A DNA stretch of 64,000 bases, from assembly GCA_031277315.1 (NCBI GenBank), contig JAITMP010000038.1, positions 1 to 64,000 on the forward strand. The letters run 5' to 3'. Below are positions 51,001 through 60,611 of the stretch, in pieces. Origin of the DNA: Zoogloeaceae bacterium (lineage in GTDB: Bacteria > Pseudomonadota > Gammaproteobacteria > Burkholderiales > Rhodocyclaceae). Both the position numbers and the translations under genes were made by a program. Under the pieces are notes generated by a model. That model saw only the letters and a list, made by a program, of their open reading frames with translations, did not search any database and was not told the origin of the DNA. Position 1 is the first letter of the stretch. Each line of letters begins with the position of its first letter.

Positions 51001-54000
51001 GGGCCGCGTTCGGCGGGCATCATCGTGCAGTCGATTGGCGGCGGCGGCGGCAATGGCGGCGGCGTTATTGGCATTGGCCCCGGCTTGACTGTCGGTATCG
51101 GCGGCAGCGGCGGCGGCGGTGGTGACGCCGGCGCGGTCAGCTTCCGCTCGACAGACGGGCTGAATGTCACGACGCGGAGCGAGGATTCGGCTGGCGTGAT
51201 CGTCCAGTCCATCGGTGGCGGCGGCGGCAACGGCAGTTTCGCGCTCGGCGGCCTCGGCCTTGCCGCGGTCGACATCGGCGGCAGCGGCGGCGCGGCCGGC
51301 GACGCTGAAAAGGTCGACGTCGATATTGCCGGCGGCAATATCTATACGCTGGGCGACCGCTCGACGGGACTCATCGCCCAATCCATCGGCGGCGGCGGCG
51401 GCAACGGCGGCGGCGTCGCCACCGCCGCCGCCATCGGCGTGAGCATCGGCGGCAAGGGCGCGGGCGGCGGCGAGGGCGAGACTGTCGACGTCACCAATGG
51501 CGCGGCGGTGCAAACCGAAGGCGTGCAATCGCACGGCATACTGGCGCAGTCGATCGGCGGCGGCGGCGGTTCCGGCGGTTTCGCGATGACGCTCGGCGGG
51601 CCGTCATTTTCTCTGGGCGGCGCGGGCAGCGCCGGCGGCGGCAGCGCGAAGGTGACGGTCGACAACAGCGGCGGCATCTTTACCGAAAATGATTTGTCGA
51701 TCGGCGTCTTCGCCCAATCGGTCGGCGGTTCGGGCGGCGATGGCGGCCTTGCCGGGGCCGGCGGCGCGTTCGCGGCGGTGTCCATCGGCGGCGCGGGCGG
51801 CGCCGGTGGCGCAGGCGGCGAGGTCGAGGTCATCAACCATTCCGGCATCACCACACGGGGCGCGCTGGCGCACGGCATTCTGGCGCAGTCGGTCGGCGGC
51901 GGCGGCGGCAACGGCGGCAGCGCGGGAGCGGTGGCAGTCGGCGCGTTCGGCGCGGCGGGCGTGGCGATCGGCGGCGGCGGCGGCGCGGGCAATTTCAGCG
52001 CGCAGGTTGCCGTCACCCACAGCGGTGACATTCATGTCGGCGGCGCGGGCGCGAAAGCGATTCTGGCGCAGTCGGTGGGCGGCAGCGGCGGCAACGGCGG
52101 CAACGCCTATTCCGGCGCGTTCAGCGCGGGCCTGTATGGTTCCGCCGCAGTTGGCGTTTCGGTGGGCGGCAGCGGCGGCGATGGCGGCCCCGGCGGCAAA
52201 GTTTCAGTCACGGCGGATGGCAACCTGATTGCGGATACGGATGCCGTCGGCGCGGGCGGCATCGTGGCGCAGTCCATCGGCGGCGGCGGCGGCAATGGCG
52301 GGCGCGCGGCGACGATTGCCGGTTCGGTCAGCAACGGTGCGAATGTCAGCCTCGGCGTGACCGTCGGCGGCTGGGGCGGCGATGGCGGCAGGAGTGATCT
52401 GGTTACGGTCGACACCGGGCTGAATGGCGGCGGCAGCATCGTCACGCTCGGCGATCAGGCCACCGGCATTCTGGCGCAATCGGTCGCGGGCAGCGGCGGC
52501 AACGGCGGCGATTCCTGGGGCGCGGCGGGCGGCTATGGCACCAATGTCAGCGTGAATGCCACGGTCAATATCGGCGGCGGCGGCGGTGACGGCAATGTCG
52601 CCGGCAATGTTTTGGTCAACAACGCCATGAATGTCCGGACTGAAGGCGACATGAGCGTGGCGATTCTGGCGCAATCCATCGGCGGGGGCGGCGGCAACGG
52701 CGGCTCCACCAACGGCGCGACGGCGGATGTCAATTCCGGCTCGGGTGTCAACGTCTCGGCCAATGTCGCGGTCGGTGGCGGTGGCGGCAGCGGCAATCTG
52801 TCGGGCGCGGTCGCTGTCACGAACAGCGGCAACCTGATGACGAAGGGCGATTTCTCCTCCGGCATCGTGGCGCAGTCGCTCGGCGGCGGCGGCGGCATGG
52901 GCGGAGCGGCCAACGCCAAGGCGTTCCATCTTGGCGGCACGACCAGCACCAGTGTCACGGTGAATGTCGGTATCGGCGGCGCGGGCGGCAGCGGCAACGA
53001 TGCCGCCGGCGTCGAGGTCGATAATTCCGGCATCATCATGACCGAGGGCCTCAACTCCATCGGCATTCTGGCGATGTCGGTCGGCGGCGGCGGCGGGGGT
53101 GGCGGCGCGGCGTCGACAGAGGAGGAAATCGTCGGCGCGGGCAGCGCCGGCGATACATCCGTCGGCATCGGCGCGGCGATTGGCCTCGCGGCGGGCGGCG
53201 CGGGCGATGGCGGCACGGTTTTCGTCACCAACAGCAACCGGATCGAAACCAATGGGGCAGACGCCCACGGCATCAGCGCCAATTCCATCGGCGGCGGCGG
53301 TGGCGTCGGCGGTTCGGCGACCTCCGGCGTGCTCGGCGAATACGCCATTGGCGGCGCGCTGGGCGGCGCGGGCGGCGGCGCCGGTAACGGCGCGCGGGTG
53401 GATGTCGTCAACACGCAGACGAGCATCATCTGGACGCATCAGGAACGCTCGATTGGCATTTTCGCGCAGTCGGTCGGCGGCGGCGGCGGCGCGGGCGGCG
53501 CGGGCGAAAGCACGGGCGCCGAAGGCGCGGCGGTGGCCGTCAATCTCGCGCTGGGCGCGGCGGGCGCCGTCGGCGGCGACGGCGGCGAGGTACACGTCGA
53601 CAACAGCGGCATCGTCATTACCGACAAGGCGTACTCGCACGGCATCATGGCGCAATCGGTCGGCGGCAGCGGCGGCATTGGCGGCGCTTCGGGAACGTCT
53701 TCCGCAGGCGCTGATGTCGCCATCGGGTTCAGCCTGGGCGGCGCGGGCGGCGACGGCGGCAAGAGCGCGCTGGTCCACGTCACCAATTTCGCGTCGGGGT
53801 CCATCCTCACCCAGGGCGACAACGCGCACGGCATTTTCGCGCAGTCGGTGGGCGGCGGCGGCGGCGCGGCGGGCGGCGGCTCGACTGAAACGGGCAAAGG
53901 CGATATTGCCGTCACGCTGGCGATGGGCGGCGTGGGCGGCGGCGGCAGCCGGGGCGGCGACGTGATCGTCGATAACTTCGGCAGTATCGAAACGCAGGGT

Positions 54001-56940
54001 TATCTGTCGCACGGCATCTTCGCCCAATCGGTGGGTGGCGGCGGCGGCGCCTCCGGCGCGGCGGCGAATGCTTCCAAGGCAGACATGACCATCGGCGGCG
54101 CGGTTTCACTGCCAAGCGGCCCCGGCGCCAACGGCGGCGCCGTCACGGTCAACAACGCTGGCGTGATCGAAACCTGGCAGGATGGCTCGCTCGGCATCGT
54201 CGCCCAGTCGGTCGGCGGCGGCGGCGGTTACGGCGGCGTCGTGACTGCTGATACGGCGGGATCGGATTCGGTCGCGTTGCAGCTTGGCGGGTTGGGCGGC
54301 AACGGCGGCGATGGCGGCGAGGTCAATGTTACCGTCACCGGCGACATCATCACGCATGGCGAGCGCGCGCATGGCGTGGTGGCGCAATCGGTGGGCGGCG
54401 GCGGCGGTTATGGCGGCGACGCCAAGGGCAAGGCTTCCAACGCCATCGCGATAGGCGGACTGGGCGGCGACGGCGGCAACGGCGGCGATGTGACCGTGAT
54501 CCGCACCGGCAACATCACGACCTACGGCAAGGACTCGATCGCCATCATCGCGCAGTCGGTGGGCGGCGGCGGCGGCATCGGCGGCGCGGGCTTCGGACGC
54601 TTTGGCGCGAGCGAAGACGGCGGCAGCGGCCTTGATAACAACACCGTTGGTTTCACCTCGCCCGGCGGCGGCAAGGGCACTGGCGGCAAGGTTACGATCA
54701 TTCAGGATGGCGAGATTGAAACGGACGGCGACCGCGCCCACGGTATCGTGGCGCAGGCGGTCGGCGGCGGCGGCGGTTTCGCCGGTACGCTCGATTTGGC
54801 TATGGGTGCATCGGGCGCAGGCTCGCAAGGCGGCATCGGCGACGCGGCGGCGGTGTCGGCCACCGCGCAGAGCCAGATCTGGGTGAAAGGCGCGAGTTCC
54901 TACGCGCTGTTCGGCCAGAGCGCGACGGGGCAGGGCAATTCGGGCGCGGTCGATCTGACGGCGATGGACAGCCTGTTCGCGATGGGCAAGGATTCGGTCG
55001 CGGCGTATGCCGAGAGCACGTCCGATGGCGCGAAAGGCGACATCACGCTCGACCTCAACGGCTTTTATACGGTGGGCGGCTCGGCTACCGGCGTCGCGGC
55101 CATGCTGGTCGGCGGCGCGAACAATACCCTCAACAACAAGAGTCTGCTGTTCGCGTGGGACGCGCCGAACGCCACGATCGACACGGTGCTGGAAGATCTC
55201 CTGGGCAACTTCAGCCCGATGTCGATTACCGGCACTTCCGGCAACGATCAGGTGAACAACCAGCGCACGGCATCGACGCTGGGCCGCGTCATCGGCAACA
55301 TTGATCTGGGCGGCGGCGTCAACGGCTTCCACAACTTCGCCGATTCCTCGGTGATCAGCCTGGCGCTCATTGATCTGGGCGGCGGCAAGTTTCTCAATGA
55401 CGGCCTCATGAGCAACAACGGCATCGGCGTCATCGGAAGCACGGACATCAATGGCGACTTCACGCAATCGGGGACTGGCGCGCTGGTGACCGACATTGAC
55501 CTCGCGTCGCATCTCACTGACTTCACCGGCATCAGCGGCGCGGGCGATATCAATGGCGCGGCGCCGCTCAACTTCATCTCGATCGACCGCCTGTTCGACC
55601 GCGACGGCTACGTGATCGCGACGGGCGCCAGCATGGCGACGACGCTGACGCCGACGCTGACGCATCCCGCCGTCGGTTTCGATTTCCAGATGCGCGTCGA
55701 CAACGGCACCGATCTGGTGCTGTTCTCGGATACGCCGGCGATGAAATCCCTCATCAAGAATCCCGCTTCCGGCGTCAGGGATCCGGGCGCCATCCAGATG
55801 GCGGCGTATTTTGACGGGCTTGAAAAGCTGGACGCGCTCTACAACCAGCCGAGCGAACTGGCGCGCATGATCAACATGCTGCGCTTCCTGCCGAACGAGC
55901 AGGAATTCGGCAAGGCGCTCATGCGTTTGACGCCGCACTATGCGGTGCACACTTTCGAGATGGTCAACCAGTCGGTGAATGCCGTGCTGGAGCCGGCGCG
56001 CAATTGCGCGAACCAGCCCAACAGCCGCAGCGACAACGGACATTGTGTCTGGCTGACGTTCAGCCCCGATGCCAAGTATGAGCGCGATATCGGACGCGGC
56101 GCCGCCAACCGCGACGACCAGTACAAGACGGCGTCGCTGGGCGGGATAGGCCAGATCAACGATGCCTGGTCGCTCGGCGGCACGCTCGGATATACCGATC
56201 TCTCCTCCGACATCAGCTTCAACGGCGAGCGGCTGTCGCGAACCACCGGCAATATCTGGCAGGCTTACGCCTTGATGAAGTACACGAATGACAAATACTT
56301 CGCCGACTTTGCGCTCGGCGGCGGCGGCGGCAGATTCGGCGGCAAGCGCGACACCACGATAGGCCAGGTCGCTTACATTCCGGGCGAGACGCTGGGCGGG
56401 GATTATCTCGACGCGCTATTGCATGCCGGCGTCGGCAACACGGTGACGTACAAGCAGCGTAGCCGTCATTTCGGCGCTTCCGCGCGATTCGGCGTCACGC
56501 AGCAGTTTGAAAACTTCTATGTGCAGCCCAGCCTGCAAATCGACGCCCGCCGTTTGAGCGTTTCGGGCAAGGAAGAAGGCTCGGTCGCGGCGCTGCGCTT
56601 CAAGGGCAGTTCCAATGTCTACTACTCGGTGACGCCGGGCGTGGAGATCGGAACCGATCTCGCCGTCAGCGAGGCGGCCAGACTGCGCCTCTACACGCAT
56701 GCCGGCGCCGAGTTTTCCAACCGGGACTGGAAGATCAAGGGCCAATTCAGGGGCGCCGAGGATTTGGGCGCGCCGCCGCTTGTCCTGACGCAAAAAGCGG
56801 ATTCGCCGCTTTACCGCGCCGGCATCGGCATCGAGTTCAACAGCGTCAAGGGCGTCGGCTTCGCGCTGCACTACGGCGGCGCCTTCGGCAAGGACGTGCG
56901 CATGAACGCCGTCAGCGCCTTGCTGAAGTATCAGTTCTGA
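48094..56940 (+). CDS. Giant glycine-rich autotransporter adhesin
   Basis: A 2948-residue type Va secreted protein. Residues 1-27 are an intact ESPR (MNRICKIVFNRSLGIWQVAS) and about 50-70 a hydrophobic signal peptide (cut near VFA/AC). Residues 150 to about 2235 comprise about three dozen repeats of roughly 50-70 residues, each centred on AQS(I/V)GGGGG(N/A/Y)GG followed by a valine-rich strand and a T-x-G turn. Residues 2240-2640 form a non-repeat passenger part, and 2645-2948 the beta-barrel, ending KYQF. Coding is strongly GC-rich because of the Gly codons. The GTG start has GAGGAGG seven bases before it. Expected on the cell surface, likely an adhesin or biofilm factor; partner unknown. 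Confidence 0.93.
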   Translation: MNRICKIVFNRSLGIWQVASELAKARCKSGRGSRPRQRLHALAGKTRSRRFSLAALTGVFLLGASSSVFAACVADSPNPNVTTCSGDPASFGHSATGQGGNTILSVEELTGDIVSPAGTRGVWLNSTTPHADTGDIANDAADLGIYIDDAARTITTTGANGVEAISQGGGGGNGGIADAPGYGGLGGFVTIESNARIVTNGGIGILGESLGGNGGNGNINQDGAPANHAKGVKITQTGAVRTQGNNSGGIVAVAKAGDGGDGGGAVGDNHGGAGGMAGPIGISSGAAISTNGADSSGIFARSLGGGGGAGGDGLGGGAGGFAANGGQISVATANTDIQATGDRSYGIYAQSIGGFGGAGGVTSLLVASWGDNANSGGDGGDIGILAGSGSIRTNGVGASGIYAQSIGGGGGSGGAGFGLIAALGGDGSPGGGGGAVVVTNSADMTILGNQSSGIFAESIGGGGGAGGAAGGLVGVGGDGGSSSSGGDVTVTNHGNMTLSGSGSFTNVSTSTAAAGIFAQSVGGGGGDGGLGVGAVGIGGRGGAGGDAGTVLVENDGSINQNCVTGSCIMAPAILAQSIGGGGGNGGGSVGLVFGIGGDGGGGGNGGRVNVSSSNAALTTHGDFSQGILAQSIGGGGGNGGFSVGVPLGLLPTIDIGGKGAGGGVGGEVSVFASGSVNTFGAYSQGILAQSVGGGGGNGGFALAGSVIAAVGIGGDGGIGGDGGSVRIDGSSLTVYTEGVASTGITAQSIGGGGGNGSGAFAVGGIASVSLGGSGAAAGDGGEVNYDIADAVVTTRGEDSTGILAQSIGGGGGNGGFALGGAGIVAVGVGGDGGAGGVGKKVDVTTGGAVNTYADRSSGIIAQSIGGGGGNGGFVVEGSLFGASIGVGGSGGAGGDGGEVFFRTAGNEFVTTRGADSTGVVVQSVGGGGGNGGFVGTFGLIANLGIGGNGGAASKGMAVDAAYNGSVDTFGPRSAGIIVQSIGGGGGNGGGVIGIGPGLTVGIGGSGGGGGDAGAVSFRSTDGLNVTTRSEDSAGVIVQSIGGGGGNGSFALGGLGLAAVDIGGSGGAAGDAEKVDVDIAGGNIYTLGDRSTGLIAQSIGGGGGNGGGVATAAAIGVSIGGKGAGGGEGETVDVTNGAAVQTEGVQSHGILAQSIGGGGGSGGFAMTLGGPSFSLGGAGSAGGGSAKVTVDNSGGIFTENDLSIGVFAQSVGGSGGDGGLAGAGGAFAAVSIGGAGGAGGAGGEVEVINHSGITTRGALAHGILAQSVGGGGGNGGSAGAVAVGAFGAAGVAIGGGGGAGNFSAQVAVTHSGDIHVGGAGAKAILAQSVGGSGGNGGNAYSGAFSAGLYGSAAVGVSVGGSGGDGGPGGKVSVTADGNLIADTDAVGAGGIVAQSIGGGGGNGGRAATIAGSVSNGANVSLGVTVGGWGGDGGRSDLVTVDTGLNGGGSIVTLGDQATGILAQSVAGSGGNGGDSWGAAGGYGTNVSVNATVNIGGGGGDGNVAGNVLVNNAMNVRTEGDMSVAILAQSIGGGGGNGGSTNGATADVNSGSGVNVSANVAVGGGGGSGNLSGAVAVTNSGNLMTKGDFSSGIVAQSLGGGGGMGGAANAKAFHLGGTTSTSVTVNVGIGGAGGSGNDAAGVEVDNSGIIMTEGLNSIGILAMSVGGGGGGGGAASTEEEIVGAGSAGDTSVGIGAAIGLAAGGAGDGGTVFVTNSNRIETNGADAHGISANSIGGGGGVGGSATSGVLGEYAIGGALGGAGGGAGNGARVDVVNTQTSIIWTHQERSIGIFAQSVGGGGGAGGAGESTGAEGAAVAVNLALGAAGAVGGDGGEVHVDNSGIVITDKAYSHGIMAQSVGGSGGIGGASGTSSAGADVAIGFSLGGAGGDGGKSALVHVTNFASGSILTQGDNAHGIFAQSVGGGGGAAGGGSTETGKGDIAVTLAMGGVGGGGSRGGDVIVDNFGSIETQGYLSHGIFAQSVGGGGGASGAAANASKADMTIGGAVSLPSGPGANGGAVTVNNAGVIETWQDGSLGIVAQSVGGGGGYGGVVTADTAGSDSVALQLGGLGGNGGDGGEVNVTVTGDIITHGERAHGVVAQSVGGGGGYGGDAKGKASNAIAIGGLGGDGGNGGDVTVIRTGNITTYGKDSIAIIAQSVGGGGGIGGAGFGRFGASEDGGSGLDNNTVGFTSPGGGKGTGGKVTIIQDGEIETDGDRAHGIVAQAVGGGGGFAGTLDLAMGASGAGSQGGIGDAAAVSATAQSQIWVKGASSYALFGQSATGQGNSGAVDLTAMDSLFAMGKDSVAAYAESTSDGAKGDITLDLNGFYTVGGSATGVAAMLVGGANNTLNNKSLLFAWDAPNATIDTVLEDLLGNFSPMSITGTSGNDQVNNQRTASTLGRVIGNIDLGGGVNGFHNFADSSVISLALIDLGGGKFLNDGLMSNNGIGVIGSTDINGDFTQSGTGALVTDIDLASHLTDFTGISGAGDINGAAPLNFISIDRLFDRDGYVIATGASMATTLTPTLTHPAVGFDFQMRVDNGTDLVLFSDTPAMKSLIKNPASGVRDPGAIQMAAYFDGLEKLDALYNQPSELARMINMLRFLPNEQEFGKALMRLTPHYAVHTFEMVNQSVNAVLEPARNCANQPNSRSDNGHCVWLTFSPDAKYERDIGRGAANRDDQYKTASLGGIGQINDAWSLGGTLGYTDLSSDISFNGERLSRTTGNIWQAYALMKYTNDKYFADFALGGGGGRFGGKRDTTIGQVAYIPGETLGGDYLDALLHAGVGNTVTYKQRSRHFGASARFGVTQQFENFYVQPSLQIDARRLSVSGKEEGSVAALRFKGSSNVYYSVTPGVEIGTDLAVSEAARLRLYTHAGAEFSNRDWKIKGQFRGAEDLGAPPLVLTQKADSPLYRAGIGIEFNSVKGVGFALHYGGAFGKDVRMNAVSALLKYQF
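48540..54800 (+). repeat. Gly-rich passenger repeat array of the giant autotransporter
   Basis: About 36 units, typical period 150-210 bases, each containing CAGTC(G/C)(G/A)T(C/G)GGCGGCGGCGGC. Core copies are alike at DNA level but diverged elsewhere, so the array is not freshly duplicated. The repeated GGCGGCGGCGGC tracts offer many points for misalignment. Confidence 0.85.
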
Positions 56941-56945
56941 CCCGG

Positions 56946-57401
56946 TTACGGGTTGCGCTTGTCCCGCGCCGCGCCGGCAATCAGCGGCGGCAGGGATTCG
57001 CGCAGGGCGGCGGCGGCTTCCTCGGCGACGTGCCGGGCGACGCCGTCGAGGTGGCGCGCGATCAGGCGTGGCAGGTGCGCGGCGAGCCAGCTTTCAACGG
57101 CGCGGGCGATTTCTGGCGCGATCTCCGGCGCCATCTCCGGTGTCATGGCCGGCATGGCGGGGGTGAAAGCGGCGGCCGGGCCGGGCATGGGTTGGGCAGG
57201 GGGATGGACAGGGGGATGGGCGGGGGGCGGGGCCGCTATGTCGTGGTCGAACATGCCTTCGACGATCATGTTTTGGTCAACCACATCGGTCAGCACCGGC
57301 ACGTCTTCGGCGGGCGGCGCCGGCTGATTGCCGCGCTCGGCGGCGTGGCGCTTCATCAGCGCGTCGGCCTTGCGAAAAACGTCCTGGCTGTCTTCGCTCA
57401 T
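56946..57401 (-). CDS. Betaproteobacterial hypothetical protein with Pro-rich centre
   Basis: A 151-residue soluble protein. It begins DVFRKADALMKRHA, has a Pro/Ala/Met-rich centre (about 57-95) and ends with an Ala-rich helical segment (RHVAEEAAAALRESLPPLIAGA). The third gene of pepA-holC operons in this group is often such a protein, but I do not know its function. Its centre is built from 12-base repeats (57109-57156 and 57189-57236). Starts overlapping the holC stop by four bases. Confidence 0.75.
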   Translation of the reverse strand: MSEDSQDVFRKADALMKRHAAERGNQPAPPAEDVPVLTDVVDQNMIVEGMFDHDIAAPPPAHPPVHPPAQPMPGPAAAFTPAMPAMTPEMAPEIAPEIARAVESWLAAHLPRLIARHLDGVARHVAEEAAAALRESLPPLIAGAARDKRNP

Positions 57402-57829
57402 GCGCCGCTCCTTGCAAGATCGTGCGACGTGATGGCGTAGCCGCGATCACGGTAGAACTTGAAGCGTATCCGCGCCGGCTGGCGGTCGGCCTCGTCGACG
57501 CCGACGATTTCCACCAGTTGCTCGAAGCGGGAAAACGCCGGCGGCAATTCGCCGTCGAGATTGACCAGCACGTCGTGATGCGCGGCGTCGTCGAGCGGGC
57601 CGCCGCCGATCAGGATCGGCGTTTCCGCAGCCAGCGGACTGTCGGCGCGGCAATGCGGCACGAAGCCGGTCGCCGGCTGCATCCAGAGCAAGCGGTCTAT
57701 CTGCGTGGCCAGTCCTTCCTCCGGCGCATACACCAGCACCTTGCGGCCTTCGGCGTGCAAGGCGCTGATCAGGCGGCAGGCGGATTGCGCCTTGTTCGCC
57801 GCGCCGTGATAGAAGTCGATGCGAGTCAC
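57398..57829 (-). CDS. holC: DNA polymerase III subunit chi
   Basis: A 143-residue subunit that links the clamp loader to single-strand-binding protein. Conserved: [65 protein letters not shown] and [36 protein letters not shown]. The GTG at 57829 overlaps the pepA stop (GTGA); a longer open frame upstream is antisense shadow. Confidence 0.93.
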   Translation of the reverse strand: MTRIDFYHGAANKAQSACRLISALHAEGRKVLVYAPEEGLATQIDRLLWMQPATGFVPHCRADSPLAAETPILIGGGPLDDAAHHDVLVNLDGELPPAFSRFEQLVEIVGVDEADRQPARIRFKFYRDRGYAITSHDLARSGA

Positions 57830-59397
57830 AGCTTGCCCGCGCGCTTCAGCAGGAAGTGGGTCAGCAGCGGCACCGGGCGTCCGGTGCTGCCTTTTTCGCG
57901 GCCCGAACGCCAGGCCGTGCCGGCGATGTCGAGATGCGCCCAGCGGTATTTTTTCGTGAAGCGGGATAGGAAACAGGCGCCGGTGATGGTGCCCGCCGCC
58001 CGTCCGCCGCTGATGTTGGGGATGTCGGCGAAGTTGCTCTTGAGCATGTCCTGATAGTCGTCCCACAGCGGCAATTGCCAGGCGCGGTCGCCGGAAATCT
58101 GACCGGCTTCGAGGAGTTCGCCGGCGAGGCGTTCATCGTTGGCGAGCAGGCCGGAGGCGGCGCCGCCGAGGGCGATAACGCAGGCGCCGGTGAGCGTGGC
58201 GACATCCACCACGCAATCCGGCTCGAAGCGTTCGGCATAAGTGAGCGCGTCGCACAGAATCAGGCGGCCCTCGGCGTCGGTGTTGAGAATCTCGATGGTC
58301 TGGCCCGACATCGAGGTGACGATGTCGCCCGGCCGCGTGGCGTTGCCGCCCGGCATGTTCTCGGTGCTCGGGATGAGGCCGACGACGTTGAGCGGCAGCT
58401 TCATGGCGGCAAGGGCGCGGAAGGCGCCCAACACGCTGGCTGCGCCGGACATGTCGTACTTCATCTCGTCCATTTCAGCGCCCGGCTTGAGGGAAATGCC
58501 GCCGCTGTCGAAGGTGATGCCCTTGCCGACCAGCACGACGGGTTTCTCTTTCGGCTTGCCGCCCTGGTATTGCAGCACGATGAAGCGCGGCGGCTGATGC
58601 GCTCCGCGCGCGACGGCGAGGAGCGCGCCCATGCCGAGTTTTTCCATGCGCTCGCGGTCGAGCGTTTCGCACTTCAGCTTGCATTCCTTCGCCAGCTTTT
58701 GCGCCCGCTGCGCGAGATAGGTCGGCGTGCAGATGTTGGCGGGAAGGTTGCCCAGTTCGCGCGTCAGGTTCGCGCCTTCGGCGATGGCGACGCCCTGGGC
58801 GAGGCCGGCGTTGGCGGCGCGGGCTTCCTCAGCGGCGACGGCGAACGCGATGGCGGCAAAGACCGGCCCGGCGTCATCCTGTTTCGATTTGAGTTGATCG
58901 GAACGGTAGAGCGTTTCGTGACTGACCAGCGCGCCTTGACGCACCCGCCAGGCGGCGCCATGCCTAGCTGCCCCGGCCACCGGCAGCGCGCTGAGGGTGA
59001 TGAGGAGATTTTTGCTGCCGGTGTTTTTCAGCGCGCGCAGGGCGGCGGCGATGGCGTCGCGGTAGGCTTTGTCGCCGAATTCCGTCTCCTTGCCGAGGCC
59101 GACCAGCAGCACGCGCCCGGCGGCGATGCCGGGAACGTCGTGCAGCAGCAGCGTGGCGCCGCTTTTGCCGTCCATGTCGCCGTGCCGCAGGATGCCGGAC
59201 AGATGCCCGCCGGCAGCTTTGTCGAGCGCCTGCGCCGGCGCCGACAGCCGGCGCGAATCGAAGACGCCGGCGACGATGCAGTCGCACTTGTGCCGGGCCC
59301 AATCGCTGCCGGCCTTGATGCCGGTTTGATTTCCGGCTTTTCTCCCGGCCTGCTTTCCCGCATTGTCCGGGCCGATGCTTTTTATGCTAAATTCCAC
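57826..59397 (-). CDS. pepA: Leucyl aminopeptidase
   Basis: A two-metal M17 aminopeptidase, cytoplasmic, also a DNA-binding protein in E. coli. The 523 residues have the catalytic domain with [33 protein letters not shown] and the family signature [10 protein letters not shown]. Unusually, the N-terminus (about residues 10-35) carries an Ala/Gly/Lys-rich insert made of five 12-base units (59307-59366), [20 protein letters not shown], between the first strand (EFSIKSIG) and CDCIVAGVF. The insert should lie in a surface loop. First gene of the operon; divergent from lptF. Confidence 0.94.
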   Translation of the reverse strand: MEFSIKSIGPDNAGKQAGRKAGNQTGIKAGSDWARHKCDCIVAGVFDSRRLSAPAQALDKAAGGHLSGILRHGDMDGKSGATLLLHDVPGIAAGRVLLVGLGKETEFGDKAYRDAIAAALRALKNTGSKNLLITLSALPVAGAARHGAAWRVRQGALVSHETLYRSDQLKSKQDDAGPVFAAIAFAVAAEEARAANAGLAQGVAIAEGANLTRELGNLPANICTPTYLAQRAQKLAKECKLKCETLDRERMEKLGMGALLAVARGAHQPPRFIVLQYQGGKPKEKPVVLVGKGITFDSGGISLKPGAEMDEMKYDMSGAASVLGAFRALAAMKLPLNVVGLIPSTENMPGGNATRPGDIVTSMSGQTIEILNTDAEGRLILCDALTYAERFEPDCVVDVATLTGACVIALGGAASGLLANDERLAGELLEAGQISGDRAWQLPLWDDYQDMLKSNFADIPNISGGRAAGTITGACFLSRFTKKYRWAHLDIAGTAWRSGREKGSTGRPVPLLTHFLLKRAGKL

Positions 59398-59504
59398 GCG
59401 CTGCTCCTCTTGGAAAATCAGTCTTCAGAATCAGGTTTCAAGAATCAAATTTTAATACTCCCGACCAACGCTGATTATCCCTTCCTCCTTCAGAAAAAGT
59501 CAAA

Positions 59505-60611
59505 ATGGCGCGCGGGCTGACGTTTGAGCGCGCGGCGATACGGGAATTCACCGCCGCCGCCGGCACGACTTTCGTTGCCCTGTTCGCCATTCTTCTGACC
59601 GTGCAGTTGATTCGCCTGCTGGGCCAGGCCGCCGGCGGCAAGCTCGCCTCCGAGGCGGTGGTGGCCCTGCTCGGTTTTGGCGCGCTGGCCAATCTGCCGG
59701 TTCTGTTGTCCCTCACCCTGTTCATCGCGGTGCTGACGACCTTGTCGCGCAGCTACCGCGATTCGGAAATGGTGGTGTGGTTCTCCTCCGGGCTGCCGCT
59801 GACGGCCTGGATCAAGCCGGTGCTGAAATTTTCCGCCCCCATCCTCGTCGCGATTGCCGCGCTGTCCCTGCTGCTGTCGCCCTGGGGACAATCGAAAAGC
59901 CTCGAATACCGCCAGCGCATGGATACGCGGGACGACGTGGCGCGCATCTCGCCGGGCGCGTTCAAGGAGTCGACGAACGGAGAGCGGGTGTTCTTCGTCG
60001 AGGCCGCTTCCGCCGATGCCGCCGCCGGCGGGGAAGGAACCGTGCAAAATATTTTCGTCAGCACGACGCAGCACGGCAGGCTGGGCGTGGTGACATCGAG
60101 CAACGGCTATACGGAAAACCTGCCCAACGGCGACCGTTTCATCGTGCTCGTCAACGGTTATCGCTATGAGGGCGTGCCGGGATCGCCCGACTACCGCACG
60201 ATGGAATTCGAGCGTTACGCCGTGCGCATCGAAACGCAGGAGGTGCACGGCGTCGAGGTGACGACGAAGAACACGCCGACGCTGACGCTGATGCAGAACC
60301 GGAGCGCGCGCGGCAACGGAGAACTGCTCTGGCGCATCGGCATGCCGCTGGCGGCCTTGAATCTGGTCTTGCTGGCGATTCCGCTCAGCTTCGTTAACCC
60401 GCGCGCCGGACGCACCAGCAATCTGGTGCTGGCGCTGCTGACTTACATGCTGTACAGCAACCTGCTCTCCGTCAGCCAGGCATGGGTGGCGCAGGGGCGG
60501 CTGCGCTTCGAGGTGGGCTGGTGGCTGATCCATCTCGTCATGCTCATCGTGCTGGCGCTGCTCTTTTTCAAGCGCCTGTCGGTGTTTTCATGGGCGAGGC
60601 TGCGCCGATGA
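59505..60611 (+). CDS. lptF: LPS export permease LptF
   Basis: Inner-membrane part of the LptB2FG transporter that extracts lipopolysaccharide. The 368 residues have six membrane helices (about 15-40, 52-75, 98-120, then 280-300, 305-325 and 335-355) around a periplasmic beta-jellyroll (130-270), as the family requires. Conserved: FLTL-type helix LASEAVVALLGFGALANLPVLLSLTLFIAVL and DSEMVVWFSSGL. Divergent from pepA; overlaps lptG by four bases. Confidence 0.95.
   Translation: MARGLTFERAAIREFTAAAGTTFVALFAILLTVQLIRLLGQAAGGKLASEAVVALLGFGALANLPVLLSLTLFIAVLTTLSRSYRDSEMVVWFSSGLPLTAWIKPVLKFSAPILVAIAALSLLLSPWGQSKSLEYRQRMDTRDDVARISPGAFKESTNGERVFFVEAASADAAAGGEGTVQNIFVSTTQHGRLGVVTSSNGYTENLPNGDRFIVLVNGYRYEGVPGSPDYRTMEFERYAVRIETQEVHGVEVTTKNTPTLTLMQNRSARGNGELLWRIGMPLAALNLVLLAIPLSFVNPRAGRTSNLVLALLTYMLYSNLLSVSQAWVAQGRLRFEVGWWLIHLVMLIVLALLFFKRLSVFSWARLRR

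Noticed and set aside
50110..54027. Long minus-strand open frames opposite the giant autotransporter (474 and 607 codons)
   Set aside because: They mirror the glycine-codon repeats and give Ala/Arg/Asp-rich or Pro-rich repeats; no independent start signals.
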